This document shows positions 1 to 10,427 of a stretch of 64,000 nt of DNA, one piece after another; position 1 is the first letter of the stretch; each line of letters starts with the position of its first letter. The notes beneath the pieces were generated by a model. That model worked only from the letters and a program-made list of their open reading frames with translations, ran no database searches and had not been told where the DNA came from. The stretch is from assembly GCF_000002515.2 (NCBI RefSeq), contig NC_006038.1:992001-1056000 (forward strand), read 5' to 3'. Origin of the DNA: Kluyveromyces lactis (lineage: Eukaryota; Ascomycota; Saccharomycetes; Saccharomycetales; Saccharomycetaceae). The position numbers were made by a program, and so were the translations under genes.

Positions 1-548
1 GCTTCGTACTGTTTCATTCGGGATTGGAAATCCGAGATACACCAATCTTTATTGCTTAAGTGTTTATAATCATCGGATTGTCTTACTTTCCAGTAAAGAT
101 GTTCCTCAATAATGTGTTCGGAATCTACGATAACTTCGATGAATACAACTCTGATCGGTACGTTTGAATACTCTTGCAAAGTGTCCAAGATCAGATTCCT
201 CCTTTTTATAGTAGAATTAGTCGCGTCAAAGATTCCCACATGGTTATCATAATCTGCTTGCAACCAACTAAGTAAGTCTTTCAATGATTTAAGTGCAATT
301 TCATCCCTAGACTTAACACTCAATGGGTCAGACATATCAAATAGTTGGTCATTCGGAAGTGAGTTAGCATCATTTTCCAGCTGTCGTCTTCTTTGACCAG
401 CATTGAAAATACGACAATTGCCAGAAATGGTCGATTCGATTTGTTTAGCAATGGTAGATTTACCGCGAGCCGGCAGCCCAACCATTACAATTACGGTTTT
501 CGTACCGTGTTGATGTCCGCTGATTTCGCTGTGTTGAAAAGAATTCAT
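1..548 (-). CDS. 6-phosphofructo-2-kinase / fructose-2,6-bisphosphatase family protein, 5' part only (YLR345W-like)
   Basis: This is the N-terminal 182 codons of a gene that runs off the left edge. The start is the ATG at 548 (MNSFQHSEISG). The P-loop GLPARGKST lies at about residues 24-32, followed by FNAGQRRR and FDATNSTIKRR, the usual layout of the kinase half of bifunctional PFK-2/FBPase-2 enzymes, which make or break fructose 2,6-bisphosphate in the cytosol. The FNAGQRRR form, the short N-terminus and the divergent substrate loop resemble S. cerevisiae YLR345W more than FBP26 or PFK26, from memory of those families. The phosphatase half is outside the window, so activity cannot be judged. 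Family is sure, exact orthologue is not. Confidence 0.85.
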   Translation of the reverse strand, partial: MNSFQHSEISGHQHGTKTVIVMVGLPARGKSTIAKQIESTISGNCRIFNAGQRRRQLENDANSLPNDQLFDMSDPLSVKSRDEIALKSLKDLLSWLQADYDNHVGIFDATNSTIKRRNLILDTLQEYSNVPIRVVFIEVIVDSEHIIEEHLYWKVRQSDDYKHLSNKDWCISDFQSRMKQYE

Positions 549-1417
549 TTTTGTGTCGTTGTAGTGTCACTATTAGCCGTTGAATCTTTTGCATGTAAAA
601 AAGGAGAATACGTGTATCTCTTGTGGTGATCTATTGAAAGTAGTTGGAAAATAGAGCTTTGGATTATTCACGACCAGTTTATTTTTCAGAGGGTTTTGAT
701 TCTGGAATTAAGAGTTTCCTGATAATTTGAAAGTTCAATTGGAGTTAACCTTAATTCTGGAAATGCTGTGAACTTTGGAAACGCACCTGTGTTAATAAAG
801 AAGATGAACTCTTTTTGTTGTTTTATAAACGATATAAATATATATATACATCGCAACACCAATTCAATCGATGAACAGGATTGTTTCTCCGAGCGACTTT
901 GTATTCAACCCGTTGTTAGTGGTCATTGTGCATGATTCAGATCTATTTCTCAATATCAATCACTGTGTAAGCATTTGCACTGCGTTTATTTCTGAGTAAA
1001 AGTAATTTTTCACTTTCTAATGACCAGATGACTCAACTTTAAGTTTAGTCATTTTTTTTTCCCTTTCCCAATAAATGTCTCGAACGAAAAAAAACGGACT
1101 CCAGGAATTAATACTAAGTGCAGACAGCGATAACATACACGTTCCTGTTGCTTGTCTTGGTGAAAACTCTGAGGATTTCATTTGATTGTAATTGCCAGGA
1201 TGAATGGAGCTAGGATTTCTCAAGATATTTGGGTAAAGTTCAGATCTGTTTCTAAGAAAGTGCATAGTAAACTATAGCTATAACCTTCATGAAGTCATTC
1301 GAGATCTTTTCGATTACTATTATACACATACAACTTGCATTATTATTTTATATATTGTCTTATTAACACATTCGATGGAGGGAGAACAGAAAAAAATGCA
1401 ACTGTTGTTACCGCTGC
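549..1417. promoter_or_regulatory. Intergenic region: promoter of the PFK-2-like gene and 3' side of SPT6
   Basis: No convincing gene is seen. A TATA-rich stretch at about 831-850 (TATAAATATATATATACA) is a candidate core promoter element for the leftward PFK-2-like gene, some 285-300 bp upstream of its ATG. Short ORFs here show no recognisable motif. Confidence 0.4.
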
Positions 1418-4400
1418 TCAATATCCATAGTAGCCTCCCGAGTTGTTGTTGTTGTTGTCTTGGGTCTTGTTTCTGCTACTGGATTTGAGAAGAGTTTTGA
1501 AACCATTGCAGAGTTGAATCACAGTTGGATAGTTGTAATTAACCAAGAAAAACCCAGTATGTGTAAGTTTAACATTCCATACGTATAGTTGGGACTGGGC
1601 ATTGATTTTAAACATTAGGTAGAACCATCCAGGGTGTTCGTAATTGAAACTGAAATAATAAACGGATCTGTTGGGGTTCACCTTCGAATAGTCTTCGATG
1701 AACTTGATGACTTCTTTCTTGGTTCCCTTTTTGAACTTTTCGTTAGAAGTAATTTCGTTTAGCAACCTCACTTTATTCTGCAAATATTCAACGATGATTT
1801 GATCTAGATCATGATATTTTTGATCCTCCACTATTAGAGTCTTACCTAACGCCAATGGATTTTCCTTGTCCTTTTCCAGGATATCAACGTGTTGGAACAA
1901 ATCTTTGTCCAACTTCCATGTAATGGCAAGGTGATCATCACCACGAGAAGATTGTCTGATAACGAAATCACCACGTTCTCTACTTCTGAGATAATCTTCT
2001 GCTTGAGGACCGGTGAAATTACCATAGTATGGATGGTTAATAACACGGTGAGTTCTCTTAGCTCTAGCTTCCTCTAAAGCAAGCTTCTTCTCAATTTCTT
2101 GATCTTTCATTTCTTGTTCGACGTTCCAAATGCTTGGATCCTTGCTGTAATGGATAGGAACGTATTGGCGTCTAATGTCGTGTTCTAACAATGATACTTC
2201 ACAACTTATGTTATCATAGTCGATATAAATAACCTTAGCTGGGTAGGTTTTTCCAATTTCATAAACTTCTTCAGCAGGTCTTTTCAACTGAGCACCTATG
2301 TGACGTTGTGCATTGATAACACACTCGACACCAGAATTTGTGACACCATATATGTCATTATGTCTGAATCTTTCCACTCTAACTGGAATGATACATCCCT
2401 TGAAGAAGGTTTTTTCAGATTCACCTGTCAAACTCTTGAAGACTTCGTCACCGTGTAGTGGGTGGAAATCATTTCTTAGTTCTTCAAATCCTTCCAAAAG
2501 TTCCAAGACAATAGTATTCAAATTGTTCAACTTTCTTTGACCTGTATTCTTTTCAAGTTCTTCTGCGTACGCTTCGAGGTTCAAAGACTCAAGTTTGGTT
2601 CTGCGGTCTGGATCTTCCCTCAATAATTCGATAAATTCGCTCATAGTACCTTGTTCTTCCTTTTCTGCAATAGCATCAGGATCAAATTCCAAGGCGTCAG
2701 CAGCAACCTTGGTAGCCAAATGGTAATCTTCTGGGTGAATTCTAGTGCCATCTAGTTGATCATGTTCCAAATCTTCGTAACGTTGGTTCTTTTCGTTCCA
2801 GGATATATACAAAAATGCAGCAGAATTCATGAAAATGGTTTTCGTTAGAATATCATGAGTAATCAATTGTTGGCGTGCTAATAATGGCTCATTTAATCTT
2901 TGCAATGATTCAAGGAAATCAGCAGACTTACGTCTTCCAAAGCCAGCAATATAACGTAATGCTTTGGCGTAGTAATGGTTGTCTGTAGCCTTGTTTACTT
3001 CAATACCAACTAAATTCACAATATCTACGAAAGAAGTTTCCAAGGCTTGTAAAAATAGCTCCCTAGTCAATAGGGACTGATGACTGTGTATTGACAAAGA
3101 TAGCAGTTCTTCATTTGTTAGATTAGCGTATTCCAACAATGGAGAATGAATATAACGACCCAAAGCTATACAATATTTCACCAATGTAGGCTTGCTTGGG
3201 AATTCTTGTGCCGCACGCTCTGATGATTGATAACGCACAGCAACCTCATCCTCAACGTAAATAACTGGAACATGAGATCCTCTATTATCGACGATTTGTT
3301 TCTTCTGAACAATCTCCTGTATCTTTTTGTATAACCTTTGCGTACTTGGGTTTGGACCATTAATACCAATGACGTTTGGCTGGCAATGCTGAATGATGTC
3401 GTCTAATGCATTTTCGAACAACTCCGGTTCTTTTCTATCAAATGGATTTTCAACAATCTTGTAGTCTCTTACAAATTCTGTCTTCCTGTTCAAATAAACT
3501 GCAATGATCGCATCAGAGCCAAATTTACCCTGTCCACAAGTGATGGTTAGAACTCTTGGAATCTTAGGGTCCTTTGGATTAGGAATGAATGGTGCCTGAT
3601 CAAGCTTGAACATGAACTGATGACGGACGGATTTTGTAACCAGACGCAAACATGTTTTCTTCAATTCATCTTTGATTTCTTGGCTGACATCAGAGAATAC
3701 CTTGTTTAGAGCAGAGTCAAAAGCATCTCTTCTGAAAGAGTTCCATTCCGAAGCGATTTCTGAGGTGTTACTTGTTTCGAGAGATGTTTGGAAAAGATGA
3801 TTAGTATATTGATCTTGAGAAGACACATGAATCTGAATGTTCATTAAATGCAAAGATTCGGCTTCTAACATCCGTAAGAAGACATCTGGCTCTGAGCGGA
3901 AATGGGCTGGAGTTCTACCAAGAGCATATTTGATATCTTCGTATGGGGAACCTCTTTGAATCTCTTTTCTACCTTTTGAAGTCAATGCAACATCCACAAT
4001 ATAGTACTTGTAAAAGTCATCTCTGATCTTTTGCCTTACCTTAGGATTTTTAGAAAGCTCTAGTGCGTAGTATTTTTCGATTGTTTCTAACGCCAATTTA
4101 GGATTCTGGGAGAAAATCTGAAGATCCTTGGCCTCTGGTCCTTCTAAAATATTTGCTACTGAATCAGTAGGTTTCAATGAAGGGTGATCAACAACCGGAT
4201 GAAGTTGATGCTCAGCACTGATATTTTCACCAACTTGTTCTGCAGTAATCCCAGTATCATTGATAGCTTGGTATAATGCACTGGCCTTGAACTTTTCATA
4301 ACTTGAGTTTTTCAAATGCTTCTTGGATGTTGCGTCCTGCTGCGTGGACAATAGTACATCATTAATTTCTTGCGCATATTTGAATTCAACGTAATCATAA

Positions 4401-5800
4401 ATGTCCTGTAAGGAGTTCAACTCTGTCATGGATTGATTGCTGAAGTATTCATCCACAATTGGATCATGAATATCCAGCTTTTCGTAGAAAGTTTTCACGT
4501 AGTCCCTCTTGTAAATGATACTGTGGAACTCGGTATCATAAAATACAATATCCCATAAGTCATCTTCGATTAGCACAAATCCGTCTTTGCTTCTTGAAGA
4601 GATATAGTTACGACGGTAAGCATAAATGAATGAAACCTCGAGGTTTTCCTGCTGAATGAAGTTGATAGCATTTCCAATGGCTTCTTTGAATTCCGTAGTA
4701 TCGTAATCGGCATCAAAATTTTTATCTACTGCAATCTTGTCACTAATCCAGTTCTTTTCAAGCTCAAGGTCTTCTGGCGATAGTTTACCGTAGTTCTTCA
4801 ATCCTGTTCTCAACTCTTGGTATCTCTCTGGAATGTCTGCCTTTCTGATGTTCATATCTTCTTCAGTTAACAAGTTCTTCTTCAAATCTTGCAAATCGTA
4901 AATATCTTGCAAAGTAAGCTTCTTTTTCCTTTTGGAATCGATACCGAGCTCATTTTCATCCTGTTCGTTTTCTGAAGATTCTTCAAGCCGATCCAGTTCT
5001 TCTTCATTTTCGAGTTCAAGAGCCCAATCATAATCATGACCGTCACCGAAAACTTCAAACATTTCATCCACTTTATCAGGAGATAATCCAGTAATCTGTG
5101 TAGGCTGGGCCAACCTTTGTTCCTTAATTCTCTTCTTTTCAGCGATTCTAAACTTTCTAGCTTCTTCATCTTCGTCAGAAAACTCATCTTCCTCAATGAA
5201 ATCATCCATATCATCAGCCAAAGTGACTGTTTTTTCTACACCCTTTCTGCTTGGAGCTCTGCCAGTACCATCATCTTCTAATTCTTCCTCTTCTTCTTCT
5301 TCTGAGAAGAAATCGTCAAGTTTATTGGTACGAGCCACCTCAGACTCTGGTTCCGCCGAAGCCGATTCTTCTTCATCATCACCGACCCTCTTTAATCTCT
5401 TTAATTTACCGCTACGTTGTTTGGCAGCCTCTGAAGCTGACGGACGTTTGAATCCAGCATTCTCCATCAAAAGGTCTAAATCATCCTCATCTAAGGCTTC
5501 ATTTTCTTCTTCACGAGCACGTCTCTTTCTCCTGCTTTTCTTTTTGACGACTTCATCTTCTTCTCCACCTTCTTCATCGTCATCAACAATGAAGCCCTCC
5601 CTCACCTTCTGAGCTTCTTCTTCATCGTTGTCTAGATCCTCATCTTCTTCGCTGGAATCAAACACATCGTCTCCTTCTTCTTCGTCACTTGGGCCTTCAT
5701 CTCCATTGACATTATCGTCAATAGCAGGCTCCTCAGTTTGGTCTTGTTTGTCGTCCTTCAAAACGGGCTGAGACTGCTTTTCGTCCTCTTTGTCAGACAT
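1418..5800 (-). CDS. SPT6: Transcription elongation factor and histone chaperone Spt6
   Basis: The 1460-residue product is close to the usual fungal Spt6 length of about 1450. The first ~300 residues are very acidic (runs of E and D), the region that in Spt6 binds histones and Spn1. A helix-turn-helix/YqgF-like core and HhH region follow, then an S1-like segment at about 1135-1215 and a tandem SH2 module from about 1255, with the signature GDFVIRQSSRG. In the family the tandem SH2 binds the phosphorylated Rpb1 linker. Spt6 travels with RNA polymerase II and restores nucleosomes behind it. The C-terminus ends in an N-run followed by GGYYGY. The start at 5800 gives the conserved acidic N-terminus directly. 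Downstream on the same strand is the PFK-2-like gene. Confidence 0.97.
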   Translation of the reverse strand: MSDKEDEKQSQPVLKDDKQDQTEEPAIDDNVNGDEGPSDEEEGDDVFDSSEEDEDLDNDEEEAQKVREGFIVDDDEEGGEEDEVVKKKSRRKRRAREEENEALDEDDLDLLMENAGFKRPSASEAAKQRSGKLKRLKRVGDDEEESASAEPESEVARTNKLDDFFSEEEEEEELEDDGTGRAPSRKGVEKTVTLADDMDDFIEEDEFSDEDEEARKFRIAEKKRIKEQRLAQPTQITGLSPDKVDEMFEVFGDGHDYDWALELENEEELDRLEESSENEQDENELGIDSKRKKKLTLQDIYDLQDLKKNLLTEEDMNIRKADIPERYQELRTGLKNYGKLSPEDLELEKNWISDKIAVDKNFDADYDTTEFKEAIGNAINFIQQENLEVSFIYAYRRNYISSRSKDGFVLIEDDLWDIVFYDTEFHSIIYKRDYVKTFYEKLDIHDPIVDEYFSNQSMTELNSLQDIYDYVEFKYAQEINDVLLSTQQDATSKKHLKNSSYEKFKASALYQAINDTGITAEQVGENISAEHQLHPVVDHPSLKPTDSVANILEGPEAKDLQIFSQNPKLALETIEKYYALELSKNPKVRQKIRDDFYKYYIVDVALTSKGRKEIQRGSPYEDIKYALGRTPAHFRSEPDVFLRMLEAESLHLMNIQIHVSSQDQYTNHLFQTSLETSNTSEIASEWNSFRRDAFDSALNKVFSDVSQEIKDELKKTCLRLVTKSVRHQFMFKLDQAPFIPNPKDPKIPRVLTITCGQGKFGSDAIIAVYLNRKTEFVRDYKIVENPFDRKEPELFENALDDIIQHCQPNVIGINGPNPSTQRLYKKIQEIVQKKQIVDNRGSHVPVIYVEDEVAVRYQSSERAAQEFPSKPTLVKYCIALGRYIHSPLLEYANLTNEELLSLSIHSHQSLLTRELFLQALETSFVDIVNLVGIEVNKATDNHYYAKALRYIAGFGRRKSADFLESLQRLNEPLLARQQLITHDILTKTIFMNSAAFLYISWNEKNQRYEDLEHDQLDGTRIHPEDYHLATKVAADALEFDPDAIAEKEEQGTMSEFIELLREDPDRRTKLESLNLEAYAEELEKNTGQRKLNNLNTIVLELLEGFEELRNDFHPLHGDEVFKSLTGESEKTFFKGCIIPVRVERFRHNDIYGVTNSGVECVINAQRHIGAQLKRPAEEVYEIGKTYPAKVIYIDYDNISCEVSLLEHDIRRQYVPIHYSKDPSIWNVEQEMKDQEIEKKLALEEARAKRTHRVINHPYYGNFTGPQAEDYLRSRERGDFVIRQSSRGDDHLAITWKLDKDLFQHVDILEKDKENPLALGKTLIVEDQKYHDLDQIIVEYLQNKVRLLNEITSNEKFKKGTKKEVIKFIEDYSKVNPNRSVYYFSFNYEHPGWFYLMFKINAQSQLYVWNVKLTHTGFFLVNYNYPTVIQLCNGFKTLLKSSSRNKTQDNNNNNSGGYYGY

Positions 5801-6342
5801 GGTGCTTTCTTACCAATATGGATATATATGGAATATCCGCAGAAAAACACACAGAATCAATGGAAAAAAGACAAACAGATGATCCGTATCTTGATGTTGG
5901 GTATATCTTACCAATACAAGTAATGAACTGATTTCAATCTTTCTTACTATATGTCTTAAAGTAAAGGGAAACACTACTCGTTCGTGTAATTATCATTCGA
6001 ATGCGTTTAAAGATTCAATTCCCAATTTCCATGTTTTTCAACCAGAACCAAACTTTTCAACACGTACGAAGTGATAAAATATAAAGACTTGGTGACAGAT
6101 GAGCGACTACCTAGCAGTCTTACCAAACTTATACAATAGTTGATATGCGTGGACCATTCCTTAACCAGTCGAACTTCAAAATTATATGCCAATTCATGAT
6201 ATTAACTGTTTATCCGAGTCATTAAATTATTTATACGCATGATATATAGGATTTAAAGATTAATACTAAGCAGGAGCTGAAGTAACCTAAATGGCACAAG
6301 ACCCTCATTCCATTTCTTCTAGCACGTTGGAAAAGCCTTAGA
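5801..6342. promoter_or_regulatory. Intergenic region: SPT6 promoter and CTR1 3' side
   Basis: This 542-bp gap separates two leftward genes. A TATA-like TATATATGG at about 5821-5830 lies very close to the SPT6 ATG. No motif that names a regulator was recognised, and the short ORFs present look like chance. Confidence 0.3.
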
Positions 6343-7251
6343 TTATTTGAAATTTTCAGCAGGTAATAAATCTACGTTCATGTTTCCCGCCTGTTCTCTT
6401 TGAGTAGCAATGCCTCTAATTTTTCTTTCTGCTTCTTCCTCTGGATCTTCATCACCATTGCAGCAGCATCCGACTTTCTTTGGCACTTTTTCGGACGATT
6501 TAAACGTGTTTAGAGGTGTAGTAGAGCCGGCGTCAGCAGTGGCTTTGCTAGATGCAAAGGACCTAGTATCATCGGTAGAGGCAGATGGGCCAGGTCCACA
6601 TTGGCAAAGCTTGAAACGTCTTTCCCATTCCTTTTTCAATTCCCATGCCTTCAACATGTTGATCTTGATTCTGTTAAAGAAGATTTCGGCCAGAGATAAC
6701 CCGAGTATGACAGCAAACACGTATGCAAGTACGAATGTCATAGCAACAAGCATCAACATATATATTATCATGGTAGAACAAAAAGTGATCAATAACCGTA
6801 CAAAATCATGGAAGAAATCAACCCAGTCTGGGGCGAAAACGTTGAACATGAATTTGCCGAAACTAGTTGGCAAGAATTGCCTTTGTAATTCCAGATCTTC
6901 GATAGTATATAACACGTTCTTACCTGTAGCCTCATCGTTCTCAGCTTCCTCATTGACTCCTGCCTTCTTGAACCATTTCAATTCTAGGTACCAGCTCACA
7001 AATAACAAGAATTTGTATACAAAGGCAGCAACAACGATAAGCAAGAAGATACCAAATGCTTCACCGCGATCAGAAGCATAGAGTTTCTCAAAGACAACGG
7101 GATAGTTCATATATTTTCTTGTGAGATAAGAGTTCATTCCAGTCATTTCGGAACCACCATCCATGTCCATTCCAGACATAGAACTGGAAGTACTAGTACT
7201 CATGGCCATGGCACTGGCTGAGGTGGTAGTATCACCTGCGTGCATATTCAT
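6343..7251 (-). CDS. CTR1: Plasma-membrane high-affinity copper transporter, Ctr family
   Basis: The 302-residue product has the Ctr layout. A Met/Ser-rich extracellular N-terminus with clustered methionines (MSGMDMDGG, about 25-33) is followed by three membrane segments at about 65-88, 150-172 and 173-192. The MxxxM motif (M161, M165) that lines the copper pore sits in the second segment. A long cytosolic tail contains a CCC cluster near residue 263. Ctr1 trimers import Cu(I) reduced by surface reductases. CTR1 is chosen over CTR3 because of the Met-rich N-terminus and long cytosolic parts. It lies between SPT6 and DAM1, all leftward. A Mac1-type site is present in its upstream region (see 7638-7645). 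Confidence 0.9.
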   Translation of the reverse strand: MNMHAGDTTTSASAMAMSTSTSSSMSGMDMDGGSEMTGMNSYLTRKYMNYPVVFEKLYASDRGEAFGIFLLIVVAAFVYKFLLFVSWYLELKWFKKAGVNEEAENDEATGKNVLYTIEDLELQRQFLPTSFGKFMFNVFAPDWVDFFHDFVRLLITFCSTMIIYMLMLVAMTFVLAYVFAVILGLSLAEIFFNRIKINMLKAWELKKEWERRFKLCQCGPGPSASTDDTRSFASSKATADAGSTTPLNTFKSSEKVPKKVGCCCNGDEDPEEEAERKIRGIATQREQAGNMNVDLLPAENFK

Positions 7252-7637
7252 GTTGAAAGGCTTTATTGATATCTGTCGATGGGGTTTTTGGATAGTGTCG
7301 GTTGTGGCTCTTTTGATTAACCCAAGCCAACTGTGCAGTTATTCTTTTCTTCGTCAATCGCTTCCCAATACGTGAATGAACAAAGAGTTAAAATCAACAA
7401 AAAAACATCAATGTTTCTGGTGTGTAACCGTCAGCAGCTAGAATGGAACTGATCAAGATGTATGGCTAAACACTTATATGCCACTTTCTTATATTTAAAA
7501 TGTACAACCAATACCTTCTCAAAATCTTCTCATCTCATTCTTTATGTTAGCTCTTTCATTGATTTATGTTCTCTGTAACTTCGGTCATTTTTCTTCACAG
7601 AATTCCTTGCAGAATGAAATGAAGAGGGCGGCCTTTA

Positions 7638-7645
7638 TTTGCTCA
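7638..7645 (+). promoter_or_regulatory. Candidate Mac1 copper-response site upstream of CTR1
   Basis: TTTGCTCA matches the Mac1 consensus TTTGCTC known from S. cerevisiae CTR1 and FRE1. It is about 390 bp upstream of the CTR1 ATG. Mac1 sites usually work in pairs, and I found only one exact copy here, with a looser TTAGCTC at about 7544. It may be a chance match. Confidence 0.35.
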
Positions 7646-7889
7646 ATAAGCTCAACTCGAATAAAAGTAAATCGAACGAGACTTCACTTGAAACGAGAAC
7701 GTTCATGTATCACTGATAAGCGGTAAGAGCAGCCTCATAGAGCACTTCAATCTTTACTGAGTACCTTCAGTAATTTTTTTTTCTTCATTTTGTTAACTGA
7801 CGTTGTAATATTACATTGTTTGGTAGATATACACACGGTATGAATATGTATCTAGAAAAAAGCTCTGGTAAGAAGTATCAAATAACTCG

Positions 7890-8831
7890 TTACCTGAAAG
7901 GAGGCCTGCTTGCAAGGTTTTTTGGATTATAGGTTCTCTGTCTTGTTCTTACAACTCTATTCGGTAGAGCGGGCTCTGTATTTGTAGATTCACGATTAGC
8001 AGAAGAGGCAGAGCCAGCGGTAGTCGATGATCCTGCCAAGATAGGAATTCTTTTTGCACTGACTGCTAGTGATCTTTTTCTTTCTCCAGGAGTAATACCT
8101 GTTAGTGTATTAGGTATAGTGCCTATTGCAGCGTTGTTTCGTATTTGATGTAGAATGGATCTTCTTCTGAGTTTCGATGACGCGGAGCCTACCGTTTGTT
8201 TTCCCATAAAGTCAGTTGAAGCTCCTACTGAAGATATCATTTGAGGTTTGAAAGTAGTTGGGTTGGATACAAACGAAGCGGCTGTGTTATCTTCGTCATC
8301 GTTAATGTCAATGTTAACATTCGAGCTTGCAGTAGAACCTGGCACATTTTCATCACGATACAACATCTGAGAACCTCGTGATAAAGGTTGTCTTGAAAGA
8401 GGTAATATGCTTCCTTTGGTAAGTTCCTTTGGCTTGAGTTTCGCCTGTAGTGCTTGTCTTTCTTGTTTCAACTCTTCTAGTCTTTGGATTAATTTCAATT
8501 CATGCGGAGTATCATGAGATATGTTCGGGAAATCAACACACCAAGAGTTACACATCAATCCGTATAATAAAGCGCTTAGAGCCTCATTTAAATCCGCTAT
8601 CGATTCATGAATGAAATTCATGTGCGTCATGTTACCATCGAGTGTTACCATCGAGTCCGAAAGTTCCTGTAATTGTGGGAGCACGTATTTTTCAATCATT
8701 GTTTGATTTGACGCATGCTGATCTCGACCGTTGTTGCCTAAACTAGATCTTCTTGAGCTTGCATTAGATGACAAAGATAGTCTATATTCAGTTGGCCTGT
8801 CCCGCTGTGGAGTATTTGGCCTTTGAGACAT
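7890..8831 (-). CDS. DAM1: DASH/Dam1 complex subunit Dam1
   Basis: The 313-residue product starts with a basic, serine-rich segment (YRLSLSSNASSRRSSLG) like that of Dam1. The conserved Dam1 core covers about residues 46-105, with VLPQLQELSDSMVTLDGN and ALLYGLMCNSWCVDFPNI. Dam1 is part of the ten-protein ring that couples kinetochores to microtubule plus ends. RRSS near residue 28 and RRRS near residue 223 fit the Ipl1/Aurora B consensus, and in S. cerevisiae Ipl1 regulates Dam1 by phosphorylating comparable sites. The C-terminal third is low-complexity and basic. A 13-bp unit (GTTACCATCGAGT) is repeated in tandem in the coding sequence near 8629-8655. SHY1 lies upstream on the same strand, as DAM1 and SHY1 are neighbours in S. 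cerevisiae. Confidence 0.93.
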   Translation of the reverse strand: MSQRPNTPQRDRPTEYRLSLSSNASSRRSSLGNNGRDQHASNQTMIEKYVLPQLQELSDSMVTLDGNMTHMNFIHESIADLNEALSALLYGLMCNSWCVDFPNISHDTPHELKLIQRLEELKQERQALQAKLKPKELTKGSILPLSRQPLSRGSQMLYRDENVPGSTASSNVNIDINDDEDNTAASFVSNPTTFKPQMISSVGASTDFMGKQTVGSASSKLRRRSILHQIRNNAAIGTIPNTLTGITPGERKRSLAVSAKRIPILAGSSTTAGSASSANRESTNTEPALPNRVVRTRQRTYNPKNLASRPPFR

Positions 8832-9314
8832 ATCTTATGAGCAGATGAATCCAGCAGTTTTATGTTGAGTTTGGAATAGTGCCAAGTAGCCCTGAGAATT
8901 TAAGATGAAAGGTCAAAAAAAAAAAAAACAAGTAATGAATTTACCTCAGACTGTCTATGAGATGTCAAATTAGATACCAGGTTGCCCAAAGAGACACTAT
9001 CGCATTCCGTCTGTCTGCTTGGAGACACCTTACTGTTCGTGTTTTTGTTTTGCTTTACTTTATTTACGTTTTCGATTTTCGATGTACAAGTATTTCAACG
9101 ATAGTTAGTTAGTATTCATCAACAGGAATGAAAATCATTCAAAATAGCTATAATAGTATTTACAGGTACAAACAAGGTTGATACTACTATGTGTTTAGTA
9201 ATTAACTGCTTGAATATAATTTATTGGAATTTGAGTATCTCGAATACTAGAAAATTGAAGGAAATGATGGGATCGAGATAGAAATTCCTGAGAATATCAA
9301 TATGTGTTTCTTTA
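8832..9314. other. Intergenic region: DAM1 promoter and SHY1 3' side
   Basis: No gene is seen in this 483-bp gap. It has an A-run of about 13 at about 8916-8929, typical of nucleosome-depleted yeast promoters. Confidence 0.3.
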
Positions 9315-10427
9315 TCACATGAACTTCTTGGCATGTTTTAGCTTTTGCCTCTTTATTTCATCCTGTGACATAGCGGAACCACGACCACGTCTTAGTGCAA
9401 TGATAAGGAAGATAGATGAAAGCAGAGATAACCCATACCAAGTAATTAAATATTGTAAATGATTATTCTTCAAATCAATCTTTGGTGCTTTACCAATAGG
9501 CACTCCCGCTTTAACGAATTGGAACTCGTTAAATTCCAATCCTGTCTCCGAATCTGCTGTATTTACTTTCTTCGTGTTGACGTGTGGTTTCTCGGATTCT
9601 TCTTGTTGTGGTTCTGTTTCGGTTTTCTTTTTAGACCAGAATTTCCAAGATGATTGGTTTTTGTTATCGATACCCTCAGATTTTGATTCTTCATCCCAAT
9701 GGTGATCTTTCAGATCGTAAAGAGCTTGGTAATGAATAGGAGAAGTATGTGTCATCTCTGTCATATCCTTAATATCCAAGACTTGCCACAATCTACTCTC
9801 CCTGTCTTCCTTCTTCCATTGCATTGATGTCAAATCTTTAGCTGCACGCACTAACACTGTAATTGTCACGTTATCGCCTTGAGGTAAAGACAAATGTTGC
9901 AAGTTACGAGATGATGGAACGATTTTCTCCTCCGAGATCCAACCACGTTCAATCAAAATTCTTTCTCCCGTATCCTTTCTGATGAAAGGCGTATATAAAA
10001 CGTACCCCTTGATCCCTCCTCTAACACGGGGGCCGACAAAAATCTCTTCATCATGCAAGAATCTACCGGTCATAGTACACTTGCGGTATTCCCAGTCTTC
10101 GCACATATCCGGTGTAAACGTTTTAGGTAACGGAATAGGATCGTAGGTTAATTTGTCTTCGCAGGAAGCAATTAGATTGGTTTTCCATTTCAATCTTCTT
10201 AATTGCCAGGTTCCTAAGTAGAACGAGATCACGGGCATGGCAATCATCAGTCCTAGAAAAATACGCTTACCCCATCGTGATTCCTTCTTTTGAAATCCTT
10301 CAGTAGGTGTCTTCTTTGTTTTGATAGGTTTCCAGTCAACAGTCGATGTCCTGACCGTGCTATAAAGTCGTCTTACCGGCCTTACCTTTGGTACAGTGAA
10401 TGGCCTAGCCACAATGAAGCGAAACAT
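9315..10427 (-). CDS. SHY1: Mitochondrial inner-membrane cytochrome c oxidase assembly factor Shy1 (SURF1)
   Basis: The 370-residue product begins with a basic, Ser/Arg-rich mitochondrial presequence (MFRFIVARPFTVPKVRPVRR). A first membrane helix lies at about 54-72 (FLGLMIAMPVISFYLGTWQLRRLKWK), with the SURF1 signature G-x-W-Q-xx-R. The intermembrane-space domain carries GPRVRGGIKGYVLYTPF and ILIERGWI, also conserved in SURF1. A second helix lies near 326-345. Shy1 assists Cox1 haem insertion and complex IV assembly. Length is close to the S. cerevisiae protein (389). A CACGTG at 10620-10625 lies about 190 bp upstream of the ATG. Confidence 0.95.
   Translation of the reverse strand: MFRFIVARPFTVPKVRPVRRLYSTVRTSTVDWKPIKTKKTPTEGFQKKESRWGKRIFLGLMIAMPVISFYLGTWQLRRLKWKTNLIASCEDKLTYDPIPLPKTFTPDMCEDWEYRKCTMTGRFLHDEEIFVGPRVRGGIKGYVLYTPFIRKDTGERILIERGWISEEKIVPSSRNLQHLSLPQGDNVTITVLVRAAKDLTSMQWKKEDRESRLWQVLDIKDMTEMTHTSPIHYQALYDLKDHHWDEESKSEGIDNKNQSSWKFWSKKKTETEPQQEESEKPHVNTKKVNTADSETGLEFNEFQFVKAGVPIGKAPKIDLKNNHLQYLITWYGLSLLSSIFLIIALRRGRGSAMSQDEIKRQKLKHAKKFM

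Noticed and set aside
5196-5612. 138-codon plus-strand ORF rich in Ser
   Set aside because: It is the antisense of the acidic GAA/GAT-rich N-terminus of SPT6; such codons read as Ser/Leu-rich open frames on the other strand.
6410-7081. 223-codon plus-strand ORF
   Set aside because: It is fully antisense to CTR1, which has clear Ctr motifs.
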